From Vibrio rumoiensis (GTDB lineage Bacteria; Pseudomonadota; Gammaproteobacteria; Enterobacterales; Vibrionaceae), in assembly GCF_002218045.2 (NCBI RefSeq), contig NZ_AP018685.1, positions 1,054,001 through 1,118,000 on the forward strand: a DNA stretch of 64,000 nucleotides, written 5' to 3'. Below the pieces are notes generated by a model, which had not been told where the DNA came from, did not search any database, and saw only the letters and a program-made list of their open reading frames with translations. Positions 26,768-36,177 of the stretch are shown one piece after another. Made by a program: the position numbers and the translations under genes. Position 1 is the stretch's first letter. Each line of letters begins with the position of its first letter.

Positions 26768-28798
26768 ATGAGTAAGTTGTATCAACTGGTTTCCGATTAT
26801 CAGCCGGCAGGCGATCAACCTGAAGCCATCGCGAAGTTATCTGAAGGTTTGGAAGTTGGCTTAGCGCATCAAACCTTATTAGGGGTAACCGGATCTGGCA
26901 AAACGTTTACCTTAGCGAATGTGATTGCTAAAGCACAACGTCCGACCATTTTACTTGCACCTAACAAGACTCTAGCCGCGCAACTTTATGGGGAAATGAA
27001 AAGCTTTTTCCCAAACAATGCGGTTGAATATTTTGTCTCTTATTACGACTACTATCAGCCAGAAGCTTATGTGCCAACGACAGACACCTTTATTGAAAAG
27101 GATTCTTCAGTTAACGCTCATATTGAACAAATGCGTTTATCTGCCACCAAATCTTTAATTGAACGTAAAGATGCCATCATCGTTGCTTCTGTTTCTGCTA
27201 TTTATGGTTTGGGTGATCCGGATTCTTATTTAAAGATGATGCTACACATTCGTCGTGGTGACATGTTAGAGCAACGTGACATAATCCGCCGTTTAGCGGA
27301 GCTACAATACAGTCGAAACGATATGGTTTTTGAGCGAGGGAACTTCCGAGTTCGAGGTGAAGTCATTGACGTGTTTCCTGCCGACTCCGAACATGATGCC
27401 ATTCGACTAGAAATGTTTGACGAAGAAGTTGAATGTATCAGTATTTTTGATCCTTTAACTGGCGCCATTAAGCAAAGAGATATTGCTCGCGCGACCATCT
27501 ATCCCAAAACCCACTACGTAACGCCGCGTGAACGAATTCTCGAAGCGATTGAAAATATCAAAGAAGAATTGGTTGAAAGACAAAAAGTACTAAGAGATAA
27601 CAATAAGTTGCTGGAAGATCAGCGTATTTCTCAACGTACCCAGTTTGATATCGAAATGATGAATGAGCTGGGTTTTTGTTCTGGTATCGAAAACTACTCT
27701 CGTTACTTAAGTGGCCGTAAAGAAGGTGAGCCACCACCGACCTTATTTGACTACTTACCCCACGATGGCTTGTTAATTATTGATGAGTCACACGTGACGG
27801 TACCTCAAATTGGCGCGATGTATAAAGGTGACCGTTCTCGTAAAGAAACCTTGGTTGAATTTGGTTTCCGTTTACCTTCGGCGTTAGATAATAGGCCATT
27901 GCGTTTTGAGGAATTTGAATCGCTGGCTCCGCAAACCATTTATGTTTCAGCGACTCCAAGTGCCTACGAGTTAGACAAGTCGGGGGGGGATGTGGCTGAG
28001 CAAGTCGTGCGCCCAACCGGGTTACTCGACCCTGAAATTGAAGTGCGTCCGGTTGCCACTCAAGTGGATGATTTATTATCAGAAATTCGTCAGCGTGTTG
28101 CGGTGAATGAGCGTGTACTCGTGACCACCTTAACCAAGCGTATGGCGGAAGACTTGACGGAATACCTGACAGAGCATGATGTGAAGGTCCGTTATTTACA
28201 TTCAGATATTGATACGGTGGAACGTGTTGAAATTATCCGAGACCTGCGTTTAGGTGAGTTTGATGTGTTAGTGGGCATTAACTTACTTCGAGAAGGGTTG
28301 GATATGCCAGAGGTCTCTTTGGTGGCCATTTTAGATGCCGACAAAGAAGGCTTTTTACGTTCAGAGCGGTCCTTAATTCAGACGATTGGTCGAGCAGCAC
28401 GTAACGTCAAGGGTAAGGCGATTTTATATGGTGACAGCATTACTAAATCGATGCGTAAAGCAATTGATGAAACAGAACGTCGCCGTGCTAAGCAACAGCA
28501 ATATAATGAAGAAAAAGGCACGACGCCTCAAGCTTTGAAGAAAAGCATTCAAGATATTATGGAGCTGGGGCATGTTGGAACACGTAAAGGCAAAAAAGAC
28601 AGTAATGTTATTTCGCTATCTAAGGTTGCTGAGCAAGCGGCCGAGTACCAAGCTTTAACGCCACAGCAGCTTGAGAAACAAATAAGCCAATTGGAAAGTG
28701 AAATGTACCAACATGCACAAAACTTAGAGTTTGAACAAGCGGCACAAAAACGCGATGAAATAGAAAAGTTACGAGCTCAGTTTATTGTGAATAGTTAA
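26768..28798 (+). CDS. uvrB: Excinuclease ABC subunit B
   Basis: UvrB is the helicase-like damage-verification subunit of nucleotide-excision repair. The 676-aa protein has Walker A in GVTGSGKT (39-46), the beta-hairpin region SYYDYYQPEAYVP, the DEAD-like LLIIDESHVTVPQ, helicase motif QTIGRAARN, and a C-terminal UVR domain (about 635-670, LEKQISQLESEM) that contacts UvrC. An AAGAGGCAAGT site precedes the ATG. Length is normal. Confidence 0.98.
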   Translation: MSKLYQLVSDYQPAGDQPEAIAKLSEGLEVGLAHQTLLGVTGSGKTFTLANVIAKAQRPTILLAPNKTLAAQLYGEMKSFFPNNAVEYFVSYYDYYQPEAYVPTTDTFIEKDSSVNAHIEQMRLSATKSLIERKDAIIVASVSAIYGLGDPDSYLKMMLHIRRGDMLEQRDIIRRLAELQYSRNDMVFERGNFRVRGEVIDVFPADSEHDAIRLEMFDEEVECISIFDPLTGAIKQRDIARATIYPKTHYVTPRERILEAIENIKEELVERQKVLRDNNKLLEDQRISQRTQFDIEMMNELGFCSGIENYSRYLSGRKEGEPPPTLFDYLPHDGLLIIDESHVTVPQIGAMYKGDRSRKETLVEFGFRLPSALDNRPLRFEEFESLAPQTIYVSATPSAYELDKSGGDVAEQVVRPTGLLDPEIEVRPVATQVDDLLSEIRQRVAVNERVLVTTLTKRMAEDLTEYLTEHDVKVRYLHSDIDTVERVEIIRDLRLGEFDVLVGINLLREGLDMPEVSLVAILDADKEGFLRSERSLIQTIGRAARNVKGKAILYGDSITKSMRKAIDETERRRAKQQQYNEEKGTTPQALKKSIQDIMELGHVGTRKGKKDSNVISLSKVAEQAAEYQALTPQQLEKQISQLESEMYQHAQNLEFEQAAQKRDEIEKLRAQFIVNS

Positions 28799-28802
28799 AA
28801 GA

Positions 28803-28892
28803 GGTGAGCGTTTCTCGTGGCTTGGACGCTACGCTTCTCGTTGCTCGATGTATTTGTCGAGTCACGAGAAACGAGTTTCCGAGCAGCGTTTG
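28803..28892. repeat. Intergenic palindromic element after uvrB
   Basis: GCGTTTCTCGTG near 28808-28819 is mirrored by CACGAGAAACG at 28863-28873. Between and beside them are further CTCG/CGAG-rich pieces (CTTCTCGTTGCTCGA, CGAGTTTCCGAGCAGCG). It can form a long imperfect hairpin between the convergent uvrB and yvcK genes. Composition is more GC-rich than nearby gaps. It resembles the dispersed palindromic units seen between Vibrio genes. Other copies are not visible in this window. Confidence 0.6.
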
Positions 28893-29783
28893 TTATTGCA
28901 AAATAATCTTCTCGATTTCTTGCTGAAGTTTTTTCCTATCATGACGCCACTCGTGGTTTGGTGAAGCCAAATTGACCTCAACACATTGATAGTGTTGTTT
29001 TAAGGTTTCCGAAAAGTTTTCACCTAGCAAAACATCGACCGATCGTCCATCACACGCTCGTTGACACCATTTTAATTTCTCTTCTAATCCCATCATGCCA
29101 GCAGGGCCAAACTCATTATCGAGATTGTCAACAAATACCACTTTAGCGTGACGATTTTCAGCAATAGCTTTGCCGATATCCGACAATAATAACGGAGGCA
29201 TGATGCTGGTTAAGAAACTACCTGGTCCAAGGATAATACAGTCGGCTGATAAAATGGCGTCAATCCCTTCTGCGGTTGCGGGGACCTCTGGCTCAACATA
29301 AAGGCGCTGTAATGGTTCAGACATATCATCGACATTGGTTTCACCGCGAACCCATTTGCCTGATTTTGATAGGGCAGTGAGATCGGCAGGATGTTCCGAC
29401 ATCGGAACAATATTGACTTCTACTTTGAGCATGTCACAAATGAGATGAATAGCATCAAGCGGGCGAATCGATAGATTATCAAGTGCGGTTAACATTAAAT
29501 TGCCGAGATTATGGCCATTTAATTCACCGGCCCCACGGAAACGATATTCAAACATCATTGAACTAATATTAGGTTCGGTAATCAGCTGATTGATGCAGTT
29601 TCGGGTATCTCCCCAAGCGATGCCACCTTGGCATTGTCGAATACGACCTGTTGAGCCGCCATTGTCTGTTGTAGCGACAATACCGGTAGCATTGGATCCA
29701 AAATCTTTCAAAGCGGCTAACATACGACCAAGGCCGTGTCCTCCGCCAATCGCAACCACTTTTTTTGTTTTATGAATAGGCAT
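28893..29783 (-). CDS. yvcK: YvcK/YbhK (CofD-like) UDP-sugar-binding protein
   Basis: The 296-aa protein begins with the nucleotide-binding loop VVAIGGGHGLGRMLAAL and has the CofD-fold motifs TTDNGGSTGRIR and ILGPGSFLTSIMPPLL. In Bacillus the homologue binds UDP-GlcNAc and supports growth on gluconeogenic carbon sources and cell-wall synthesis. In E. coli ybhK is next to moaA, as here. It is divergent from the moa operon with the Moco riboswitch between. Confidence 0.93.
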   Translation of the reverse strand: MPIHKTKKVVAIGGGHGLGRMLAALKDFGSNATGIVATTDNGGSTGRIRQCQGGIAWGDTRNCINQLITEPNISSMMFEYRFRGAGELNGHNLGNLMLTALDNLSIRPLDAIHLICDMLKVEVNIVPMSEHPADLTALSKSGKWVRGETNVDDMSEPLQRLYVEPEVPATAEGIDAILSADCIILGPGSFLTSIMPPLLLSDIGKAIAENRHAKVVFVDNLDNEFGPAGMMGLEEKLKWCQRACDGRSVDVLLGENFSETLKQHYQCVEVNLASPNHEWRHDRKKLQQEIEKIILQ

Positions 29784-29987
29784 AAGTATGAAGTCTCAAA
29801 TTTGATCAAGGAATCTGAACTGCGCGAACATTACGCTAAGTCGGCTTATTAGAGAAGTAAATGACAATTCTTTGATATCGATTAAATAAATATAACGGGC
29901 CTAGGACTAAATGGGTATGGAAAAATACCACTTTCTTGCGTACTATTTAAAAACAGTGTTGCTGATCTATTTATCAGTAATTACGTC

Positions 29988-30122
29988 ATAGCTCCGAGCG
30001 TTAATCACTAAGTTTATTATTTGTCTTATCGATGAATAGTGGATACGTTTTTAAGGCCAGTGACATATTGTCACCAGGGTTGGTTTAGAAATGAGCCTTC
30101 CTCCCGTATTTGGAAAGGTGTT
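29988..30122 (+). ncRNA. Molybdenum-cofactor (Moco) riboswitch leader of moaA
   Basis: The moaA leader carries the hallmark Moco RNA pieces in order: GCTCCGAGCG at 29991-30000, an AT-rich variable region, CCAGTGACA-TAT-TGTCACCAGGG (perfect GTGACA/TGTCAC hairpin 30060-30074), GGTTGGTTTAGAAATGAGCC, and CTCCCGTATTTGGAAAGGTG. In E. coli the equivalent element represses moaA when cofactor is plentiful. Here GGAAAGGTG at 30112-30120 also works as the Shine-Dalgarno of moaA, so ligand binding can mask it. Exact 5' boundary is estimated. Confidence 0.92.
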
Positions 30123-30124
30123 TC

Positions 30125-31189
30125 GTGACTCAATTAGTTTCCCAATATATTCCTGATTTTTCGGGCGTATCTGATGTCGACTCGTCTTCGTCAGCCACAG
30201 AAAATCCTCAATTTGTCGATCGTTTTTCGCGCAAGTTTTATTATTTGCGCCTGTCGATCACGGATGTGTGTAATTTCAAATGCACCTATTGCTTACCCGA
30301 TGGCTACCATCCTACCGGTAAGAAAAACTCGTCTTTTCTAAATCAAGCTGAAATTAAGCGTATCGTCCATGCGTTTGCCGATTGTGGTACCACTAAAGTG
30401 CGTATTACCGGTGGCGAACCAACCTTACGTAAAGATTTTAACGATATTGTGGCTTCGGTTGCGCAAACCTCGGGTATTACTAAGGTTGCGACAACGACTA
30501 ACGGCTACCGTATGGCAAAGCAAGTGGGTGACTGGAAAGAGGCCGGTTTAACGCATATCAATGTCAGTGTCGATAGCCTAGACCCTCGCTTATTTCATCA
30601 AATTACTGGTGAAAACAAATTCCATGATGTGATGGCCGGTATCGACCGCGCATTTGAAGTAGGCTATCAACAAGTCAAAGTAAACGTTGTTCTATTGAAG
30701 CAATTTAATGGTCACGCGTTGCCAAGCTTTTTAAATTGGATTAAAGACCGACCTATTCAATTACGTTTTATCGAGTTAATGCAAACCGGTGAAATGGATG
30801 AACTTTTTCAACAACAACATCAATCAGGCGTAAGTATTCGTAATCATTTGATTGCCAATGGTTGGCTATTGAAAGTTAAAGAGGCCAATGATGGGCCTGC
30901 ACAAGTGTTTGTTCATCCAGACTATCAAGGTGAAATTGGCTTGATTATGCCGTATGAAAAAGGCTTTTGTGAAACCTGTAATCGCCTGCGTGTGTCTGCA
31001 ACCGGTAAACTGCATTTGTGTTTGTTTGGTGAAGAAGGCGTAGAGTTACGTGATTTACTTCAGCAGGATGAGCAAGAAAAAGACCTTATCGCACGAATTC
31101 AAGGGGCGCTCGATACCAAGTCCGTCAGCCACTTTTTGCAAGAAGGCAAAACGGGTATGACGCCACATTTAGCGTCTATCGGCGGATAA
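30125..31189 (+). CDS. moaA: GTP 3',8-cyclase MoaA
   Basis: MoaA is the radical-SAM enzyme starting molybdopterin synthesis. I choose GTG 30125, correctly spaced from the GGAAAGGTG of the riboswitch. An in-frame TTG at 30110 lies inside the riboswitch core. The 354-aa protein has an N-terminal extension of about 35 residues compared with E. coli, then SRKFYYLRLSITD and the SAM cluster CNFKCTYC, the GGEPTLRKD loop, a C-terminal cluster with CETCNRLR and HLCLFGE, and a GG end needed for activity. It leads moaABCDE. Confidence 0.96.
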   Translation: MTQLVSQYIPDFSGVSDVDSSSSATENPQFVDRFSRKFYYLRLSITDVCNFKCTYCLPDGYHPTGKKNSSFLNQAEIKRIVHAFADCGTTKVRITGGEPTLRKDFNDIVASVAQTSGITKVATTTNGYRMAKQVGDWKEAGLTHINVSVDSLDPRLFHQITGENKFHDVMAGIDRAFEVGYQQVKVNVVLLKQFNGHALPSFLNWIKDRPIQLRFIELMQTGEMDELFQQQHQSGVSIRNHLIANGWLLKVKEANDGPAQVFVHPDYQGEIGLIMPYEKGFCETCNRLRVSATGKLHLCLFGEEGVELRDLLQQDEQEKDLIARIQGALDTKSVSHFLQEGKTGMTPHLASIGG

Positions 31190-31227
31190 TCCTTCCTTTT
31201 ATATTTTGATTTTTTGAGGTTATCAAC

Positions 31228-31740
31228 ATGGCACGTGTTGCTGCTGAGTTTAAACCTGCACGAATTGCAGTCTTGACCGTATCGGATTCTCGAACGCCTG
31301 AAAATGATACATCGGGTGATTATTTTGTTGAGCAACTTCAGCTAGAAGGGCATCAACTGGCTGAGCGTCAAATTATCGCAGATAACAAATATAAAATTCG
31401 CGCTTTGGTTTCTCAATGGATTGCCGATGATGCGATCCAAGCGGTTTTAATTAGCGGTGGCACTGGCTTTACTGCAAAAAACTATACAACGGAAGCACTT
31501 AAGCCTTTATTTGATAAACAAGTCGAAGGGTTTGGTGAAATCTTTCGTATGCTGTCTTTTGATGATATTGGTTCCTCGAGCTTACAATCTCGTGCAATCG
31601 CTGGAATGGCGAATCAAACCGTTATCTTTGCGATGCCAGGTTCAACCGGCGCATGTCGCCTAGGTTGGGAAAAGTTAATCAAGGAGCAGCTTGATGCGCG
31701 TCATCGCCCTTGTAACTTCATGCCGCATTTGTCTGTTTAG
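31228..31740 (+). CDS. moaB: Molybdenum cofactor biosynthesis protein MoaB
   Basis: The 170-aa protein is of the MoaB/MogA fold, which binds molybdopterin. It shows AVLTVSDSRTPENDTSGD, LISGGTGFTAKN and FAMPGSTGACRLGWEK. In E. coli MoaB is thought to be dispensable, with MogA doing the adenylylation. It lies 38 bases after moaA, with GAGG ahead of the start. Confidence 0.95.
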   Translation: MARVAAEFKPARIAVLTVSDSRTPENDTSGDYFVEQLQLEGHQLAERQIIADNKYKIRALVSQWIADDAIQAVLISGGTGFTAKNYTTEALKPLFDKQVEGFGEIFRMLSFDDIGSSSLQSRAIAGMANQTVIFAMPGSTGACRLGWEKLIKEQLDARHRPCNFMPHLSV

Positions 31741-31773
31741 AACCCTCATTATTGTTTTAAGGAATTCGTATTC

Positions 31774-32256
31774 ATGTCTCAATTTACTCATATTAATGCC
31801 TCCGGCGAAGCTAACATGGTCGATGTGTCCGCTAAACAAGAAACGGTACGAGAAGCTCGCGCTGAAGCTTGGGTTAGCATGTCGAAAGAAACATTAGATC
31901 TTATTGTGTCGGGTTCACATCATAAAGGTGATGTATTTGCCACGGCACGTATTGCCGGTATTCAAGCGGCTAAGAAAACATGGGATTTAATTCCACTTTG
32001 CCATCCTTTACTACTTTCAAAAGTCGAAGTGCAATTAGAAGCGAAACCGGAAACCAATCAAGTTCGCATTGAATCTGTATGCAAGCTAGCTGGAAAAACT
32101 GGGGTTGAAATGGAAGCGTTAACGGCGGCTTCGGTTGCGGCTTTGACCATCTACGATATGTGTAAAGCGGTACAAAAAGATATGGTGATTGGTCAAGTTC
32201 GTTTACTTGAAAAAACTGGCGGTAAGTCTGGTCATTTCGTTGCGATACTCAAGTAA
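31774..32256 (+). CDS. moaC: Cyclic pyranopterin monophosphate synthase MoaC
   Basis: MoaC completes conversion of the MoaA product to cPMP. The 160-aa protein carries MVDVSAKQETVREARAEA, KGDVFATARIAGIQAAKKT, the substrate-pocket LIPLCHPL, GKTGVEMEALTAASVA and the catalytic-lysine region DMCKAVQKDM. It lies 33 bases after moaB. Confidence 0.97.
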   Translation: MSQFTHINASGEANMVDVSAKQETVREARAEAWVSMSKETLDLIVSGSHHKGDVFATARIAGIQAAKKTWDLIPLCHPLLLSKVEVQLEAKPETNQVRIESVCKLAGKTGVEMEALTAASVAALTIYDMCKAVQKDMVIGQVRLLEKTGGKSGHFVAILK

Positions 32257-32282
32257 CTTAATAATTTTCGGAAGGTTGAACA

Positions 32283-32528
32283 ATGATTAAGGTTTTATTT
32301 TTTGCTCAAACTCGTGAGCTAGTGGGAGTTGATTCGGTGACCGTTGAAGCCGATCAAATTACGGCGGAAGCCTTGCGTCAACAGCTATGTGATAAAGGTG
32401 ACCAATGGGCGCAAGCGTTGCAGTCTGGCAAATTATTGGTAGCAGTGAATCAAGATATGGTGAAAATGGACACTGTGCTCAAATCTGGTGATGAGGTTGC
32501 CTTTTTCCCACCAGTAACAGGAGGCTAA
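32283..32528 (+). CDS. moaD: Molybdopterin synthase small subunit MoaD
   Basis: The 81-aa ubiquitin-like sulfur carrier ends in VTGG, whose terminal glycine becomes a thiocarboxylate and donates sulfur to precursor Z. The protein has the FFAQTRELVG start and DEVAFFPPVTGG end seen in the family. It is spaced one base from moaE (stop at 32528, moaE start at 32530), consistent with making the heterotetramer in balanced amounts. Confidence 0.96.
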   Translation: MIKVLFFAQTRELVGVDSVTVEADQITAEALRQQLCDKGDQWAQALQSGKLLVAVNQDMVKMDTVLKSGDEVAFFPPVTGG

Positions 32529-32529
32529 G

Positions 32530-33000
32530 ATGTCTTCAACTGGAATGGTTCAAGAAATAGTCAGTGTGCAGTTTGAAGACTTTGATGTAGGCGCAGAATA
32601 TCAGCAGCTTGCACAAGGTACTGACGCTGGTGCAGTAGTGACCTTTGTCGGTAAAGTACGCGATATGAATCTTGGTGATTCAGTAACGGGGTTGAGTTTA
32701 GAGCATTACCCCGGTATGACAGAGCGTTCTTTAATGCAAATTTGTGAACAAGCGAAATCACGTTGGCCACTGCTGAATATCCGAGTGATCCATCGTGTCG
32801 GTGATTTAGATTTGGGTGATCAAATTGTCTTTGTTGGTGTTTCTAGCGCTCACCGTAATGCGGCATTTGAAGCCTGTGAATTCGTTATGGACTACCTAAA
32901 AACGCAAGCACCATTTTGGAAAAAAGAACGTACCACCGAAGAGGTTCGCTGGGTCGATTCTCGTGATTCTGATGCCAAAGCGGCCGAACGTTGGAAATAG
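32530..33000 (+). CDS. moaE: Molybdopterin synthase catalytic subunit MoaE
   Basis: The 156-aa catalytic subunit shows AVVTFVGKVRDMN, LEHYPGMTE, IHRVGDLDLGDQIVFVGVSSAHR and the catalytic-lysine region KTQAPFWKKE. It sits directly behind moaD. A terminator about 30 bases after the stop ends the moa operon. Confidence 0.97.
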   Translation: MSSTGMVQEIVSVQFEDFDVGAEYQQLAQGTDAGAVVTFVGKVRDMNLGDSVTGLSLEHYPGMTERSLMQICEQAKSRWPLLNIRVIHRVGDLDLGDQIVFVGVSSAHRNAAFEACEFVMDYLKTQAPFWKKERTTEEVRWVDSRDSDAKAAERWK

Positions 33001-33029
33001 ATATCAAGATTGAATAATTGAATGAAGAA

Positions 33030-33057
33030 AGGCCAACGCATGATACGTTGGCCTTTT
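33030..33057. terminator. Terminator between moaE and chitinase
   Basis: AGGCCAACG and CGTTGGCCT form a perfect 9-bp stem around a 7-base loop followed by five T, between convergent genes. Confidence 0.9.
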
Positions 33058-33081
33058 TGGTGTTGGTTAGTTTCGGTTTAC

Positions 33082-35610
33082 TTAATCACAGCTTGCTGCA
33101 CCTAAGTTCTTCCAGACTCCCCATTCACCCGTTTGTGATGGGTTTTCACCAGTTGTCCACCACTTCGCTTCATACAGAGTGCCATCCAGTGTTACTTGAT
33201 CTCCACCCGTATAAACCGCTGAAGCATCCCAAGCGTTGTCACAAGTTGGGTCAATCGTTCCAGATTTTTTCAGTACAACCACCGAGGCTGAAGCTTCGCT
33301 CGTTAGTTCACCATCACTAACGATGACCGAGAAGCTAAGCGTTGTATCTTGATCGTATTCACCTGCAACGAAACTGATGCTTGCACCAGAACCTGTTACG
33401 CCTGATGGTAGTGTCCATGTGTAAGTGAGTGCATCACCTTCGGCATCGGTTGAACCAGAAGCATCAACAGTGACAGTATCACCCGCATTTACTTGCGTTG
33501 GAGCCACTAAACTCGCAACAGGCGCGGTATTGGTTGGCTCAACATCCACAGGGTTAACCGTGATCACGACATTATCAGTATCTGTTGCGCCTTCGTTATC
33601 GGTGACCGTTAAAGTAAAACCTAAAGTTTGGACTTCGGTGACTTCACCAATATCAAAGCTAGCAGTTGCAGACGCTGAGTTTTGGATGCTTACCGATGGG
33701 CCTGAGGTTTGCGTCCATTGATATGAAGCAATGCTACCGTTGCGATCACTAGAAGCTGAACCATCTAATGTTACGCTAGCAGGGCCGACTACGGTTTGAT
33801 CAGCACCAGCGGCAGCTGTCGGAGCGTAGTTTGTTGGTTCACCCGCTAAACCTTCGTGCATGGCATTGAGAATATCACCGTTATCTGCGTCGATTTCCCA
33901 TGAGAATAGACCCGCTAAACCTAGGCTTCGAGCATATTGACCTTTAGCAATAACAGAGCGAGGGCTATCATAAGTCACTAACTTACCGTTTGAACGGTTC
34001 CATACCCACGCGGCTTCAGCTTGTTCATCATAGCCGGTTTCAAAGCCATTGATGCCTTCACCATTTGAGCCAATCATGGTGCTTTTCACACCTTTATAGT
34101 CAATAACACCAGCTTCCCAAACACCTTGTTCTTTAGTGCCTGTCAGTTTGCCGTTACCGGTACCTGTCATTGGATCGCCTGCAACCGTTAAGCTTTCAGG
34201 CATCACGCCATCCCAACCTCGGCCATACATAGCAGCACCAACAACCAGTTTATTAGCCGGAACGCCTTGATCTAGCAAAATTTTGATTGCATTGTCTGTA
34301 GTATAAGCAGGGCCTTTGTATGGTTCGCCTTCTGCATCAACACCTGTGCCATCACATTGGCCAGGGCGCATAAAGCTACCACAGTAAAGTCCCGTTTGGT
34401 GACCAGGAACATTATTCCAACCGCCATAGAAGTCATAAGTCATAGCAAAGATGTAATCCATGTACTGAGCCGCGTCAGCATAATCAACATCTTCAAGTTT
34501 GTCGTAACCCACACCAATGGCTGAAGTTAGCTCATATTCTTTACCATTTTGAACTTCGAGTTCATCTAGCATGGCACGTAATTCACGCATTAAAGCAATA
34601 TAAGCAGGGCCATCGTTAACCGGATCACCTAGGTCTGTCGCTTGGCCACCGCCACCAGGGAATTCCCAGTCAATGTCCACACCGTCAAAGAATTTCCATG
34701 TTGTTAGGAATTTTTTAACTGAGGCAACAAAGATGTCGCGTTTTGATTTATCAGTGAAGGAAAAGAAGGGATCAGAAAGCGTCCAGCCACCGATAGATGG
34801 GACAATTTTAAGGTCAGGATTACGCTGTTTAAGCGCCATCATCATGCCAAAGTTACCTTTAATAGGCGTGTCGTATTCATGACCCGCTTGCTTAAAGCTT
34901 TTTTGATAAGCGGCCCATGGATCATGGATCACAACATTATAATCTGGCACACCCTGACATGCAGTTTGTAGCGCATTGAAACTATTACCACCGACTGATT
35001 TAAGCGATTCATTAGGGCCACAAATCGGGATGAAACCATAAAGAATATGCGTTAGGTTATCGACAGGAATATTGTCAACGGTATAACCACGGTCATAAAT
35101 ACCCCATTCAACAAAGTAAGTGCCGACAACGGTATTCGGGTCGGTGTTATACGTTTTATTGTTAGGATCAACGTTCATGGTTAATGGTGCTAGGTGAGAA
35201 CCATCTGTATCGGCAATCGATAGTTCAACAGGTTGAGTTTTACTACAGCCTGTGGCATCACACGCTTCGATTTCCATTTGATAGACACCGCCTTGGGCGT
35301 ATTCAAATGAAGCGGTGGTTTTGCTGCCAGTAATTGGGCCGGTTGCGACTTTTTTACCATCGAAGTAAATGTTGTAAGTGTCGCCAGTTTCACCACTGTA
35401 TTGGTTGAAAATAATGTCGATTTGAGCATTTTCATGGTATTGAACCATGCTGTTGTAACCGGATGTGGTTTCCATTGCTAAATCGATTTTGGAGAATTTT
35501 AAATTTTTTGAACCGTACATATCGAGGCTTGGAGCCCCAGGAGCAGCCATAACTGATGCTGAACCTAACGCTAAAGCAATACTCACTGCAGTGAGATTGA
35601 AACGTTTCAT
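33082..35610 (-). CDS. chiA: Secreted multidomain GH18 chitinase (ChiA type)
   Basis: The 842-aa protein has a signal peptide (about 1-22, cleaved after SVMA), an N-terminal ChiN/FnIII-like domain (23-135), a GH18 catalytic domain (about 160-590) with DGVDIDWEF and catalytic Glu316, two PKD-like domains (about 595-690 and 695-785) and a C-terminal chitin-binding module of the CBM5/12 type (about 790-842, CDNAWDASAVYTGGD, ending in WGVWKN). It hydrolyses chitin outside the cell, releasing mostly chitobiose. The length and order resemble Vibrio ChiA. Chitin-responsive control through ChiS and TfoX is known in vibrios, and here only unusual leader palindromes are visible. Confidence 0.95.
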   Translation of the reverse strand: MKRFNLTAVSIALALGSASVMAAPGAPSLDMYGSKNLKFSKIDLAMETTSGYNSMVQYHENAQIDIIFNQYSGETGDTYNIYFDGKKVATGPITGSKTTASFEYAQGGVYQMEIEACDATGCSKTQPVELSIADTDGSHLAPLTMNVDPNNKTYNTDPNTVVGTYFVEWGIYDRGYTVDNIPVDNLTHILYGFIPICGPNESLKSVGGNSFNALQTACQGVPDYNVVIHDPWAAYQKSFKQAGHEYDTPIKGNFGMMMALKQRNPDLKIVPSIGGWTLSDPFFSFTDKSKRDIFVASVKKFLTTWKFFDGVDIDWEFPGGGGQATDLGDPVNDGPAYIALMRELRAMLDELEVQNGKEYELTSAIGVGYDKLEDVDYADAAQYMDYIFAMTYDFYGGWNNVPGHQTGLYCGSFMRPGQCDGTGVDAEGEPYKGPAYTTDNAIKILLDQGVPANKLVVGAAMYGRGWDGVMPESLTVAGDPMTGTGNGKLTGTKEQGVWEAGVIDYKGVKSTMIGSNGEGINGFETGYDEQAEAAWVWNRSNGKLVTYDSPRSVIAKGQYARSLGLAGLFSWEIDADNGDILNAMHEGLAGEPTNYAPTAAAGADQTVVGPASVTLDGSASSDRNGSIASYQWTQTSGPSVSIQNSASATASFDIGEVTEVQTLGFTLTVTDNEGATDTDNVVITVNPVDVEPTNTAPVASLVAPTQVNAGDTVTVDASGSTDAEGDALTYTWTLPSGVTGSGASISFVAGEYDQDTTLSFSVIVSDGELTSEASASVVVLKKSGTIDPTCDNAWDASAVYTGGDQVTLDGTLYEAKWWTTGENPSQTGEWGVWKNLGAASCD

Positions 35611-36177
35611 AGTATTTCTCTCTATAGTCCTTTCTTAATATGCTCACCTAAAAAACATCAGGTGAAACCTGCACATCACTTGTGCATCAGTGGCAGTGTT
35701 GATGAGAGATCGTGAGTCAACAAAGAACAAAAAGACAATTTTGAATCGATATACAATTAATAATTCGCGTTATGAAATATCTTTCAAGCCAACTCCACTT
35801 GAAGTCTCTATTTGATAAAACTTGTCAAAGTTAGGCTTGCAACTAATAAAAATTGAGCTAAGGAAGGAAGAAGTAAAAGATTGAAATTCATATAGGTATA
35901 GTGAATTTAACTATGCAATCGATTTCATTTGGATATACGTACTGTTAATGAGGGAAAGTGTAATCTATGTTACGTTTTTATAATTTTGTTGTGGTGGATC
36001 CCAGTAAATATTGATAGCTTAATCCGCTCTATATATCGCTAGAGTCGTACTAGATAGATTAAAAGTTGTACAAAACTTTAAAAACTAGTGAAGGCTACTA
36101 ATTGACCAGCGTAAGCTAGTTATAATCGATATAAAGATGTCACGGATGCATTAATATAAAAATTTGGAGTTTACCCT
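35611..36177. promoter_or_regulatory. Divergent regulatory region chiA / oppA
   Basis: 567 bases with no ORF. Near chiA it has a cluster of overlapping palindromes (35644-35687). The central part is AT-rich. GGAG near 36165 is the oppA ribosome-binding site. I see no clear CRP consensus here. Confidence 0.5.
35644..35687 (-). promoter_or_regulatory. Overlapping palindromes in the chiA leader
   Basis: Three inverted repeats lie together: TCACCT/AGGTGA (35644-35665), CAGGT-GAA-ACCTG (35659-35671) and TGCACA-TCACT-TGTGCA (35670-35686). The first two share bases and so cannot form together. They are 34-77 bases ahead of the chiA start. They could be an operator cluster or alternative RNA hairpins. 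Confidence 0.5.
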
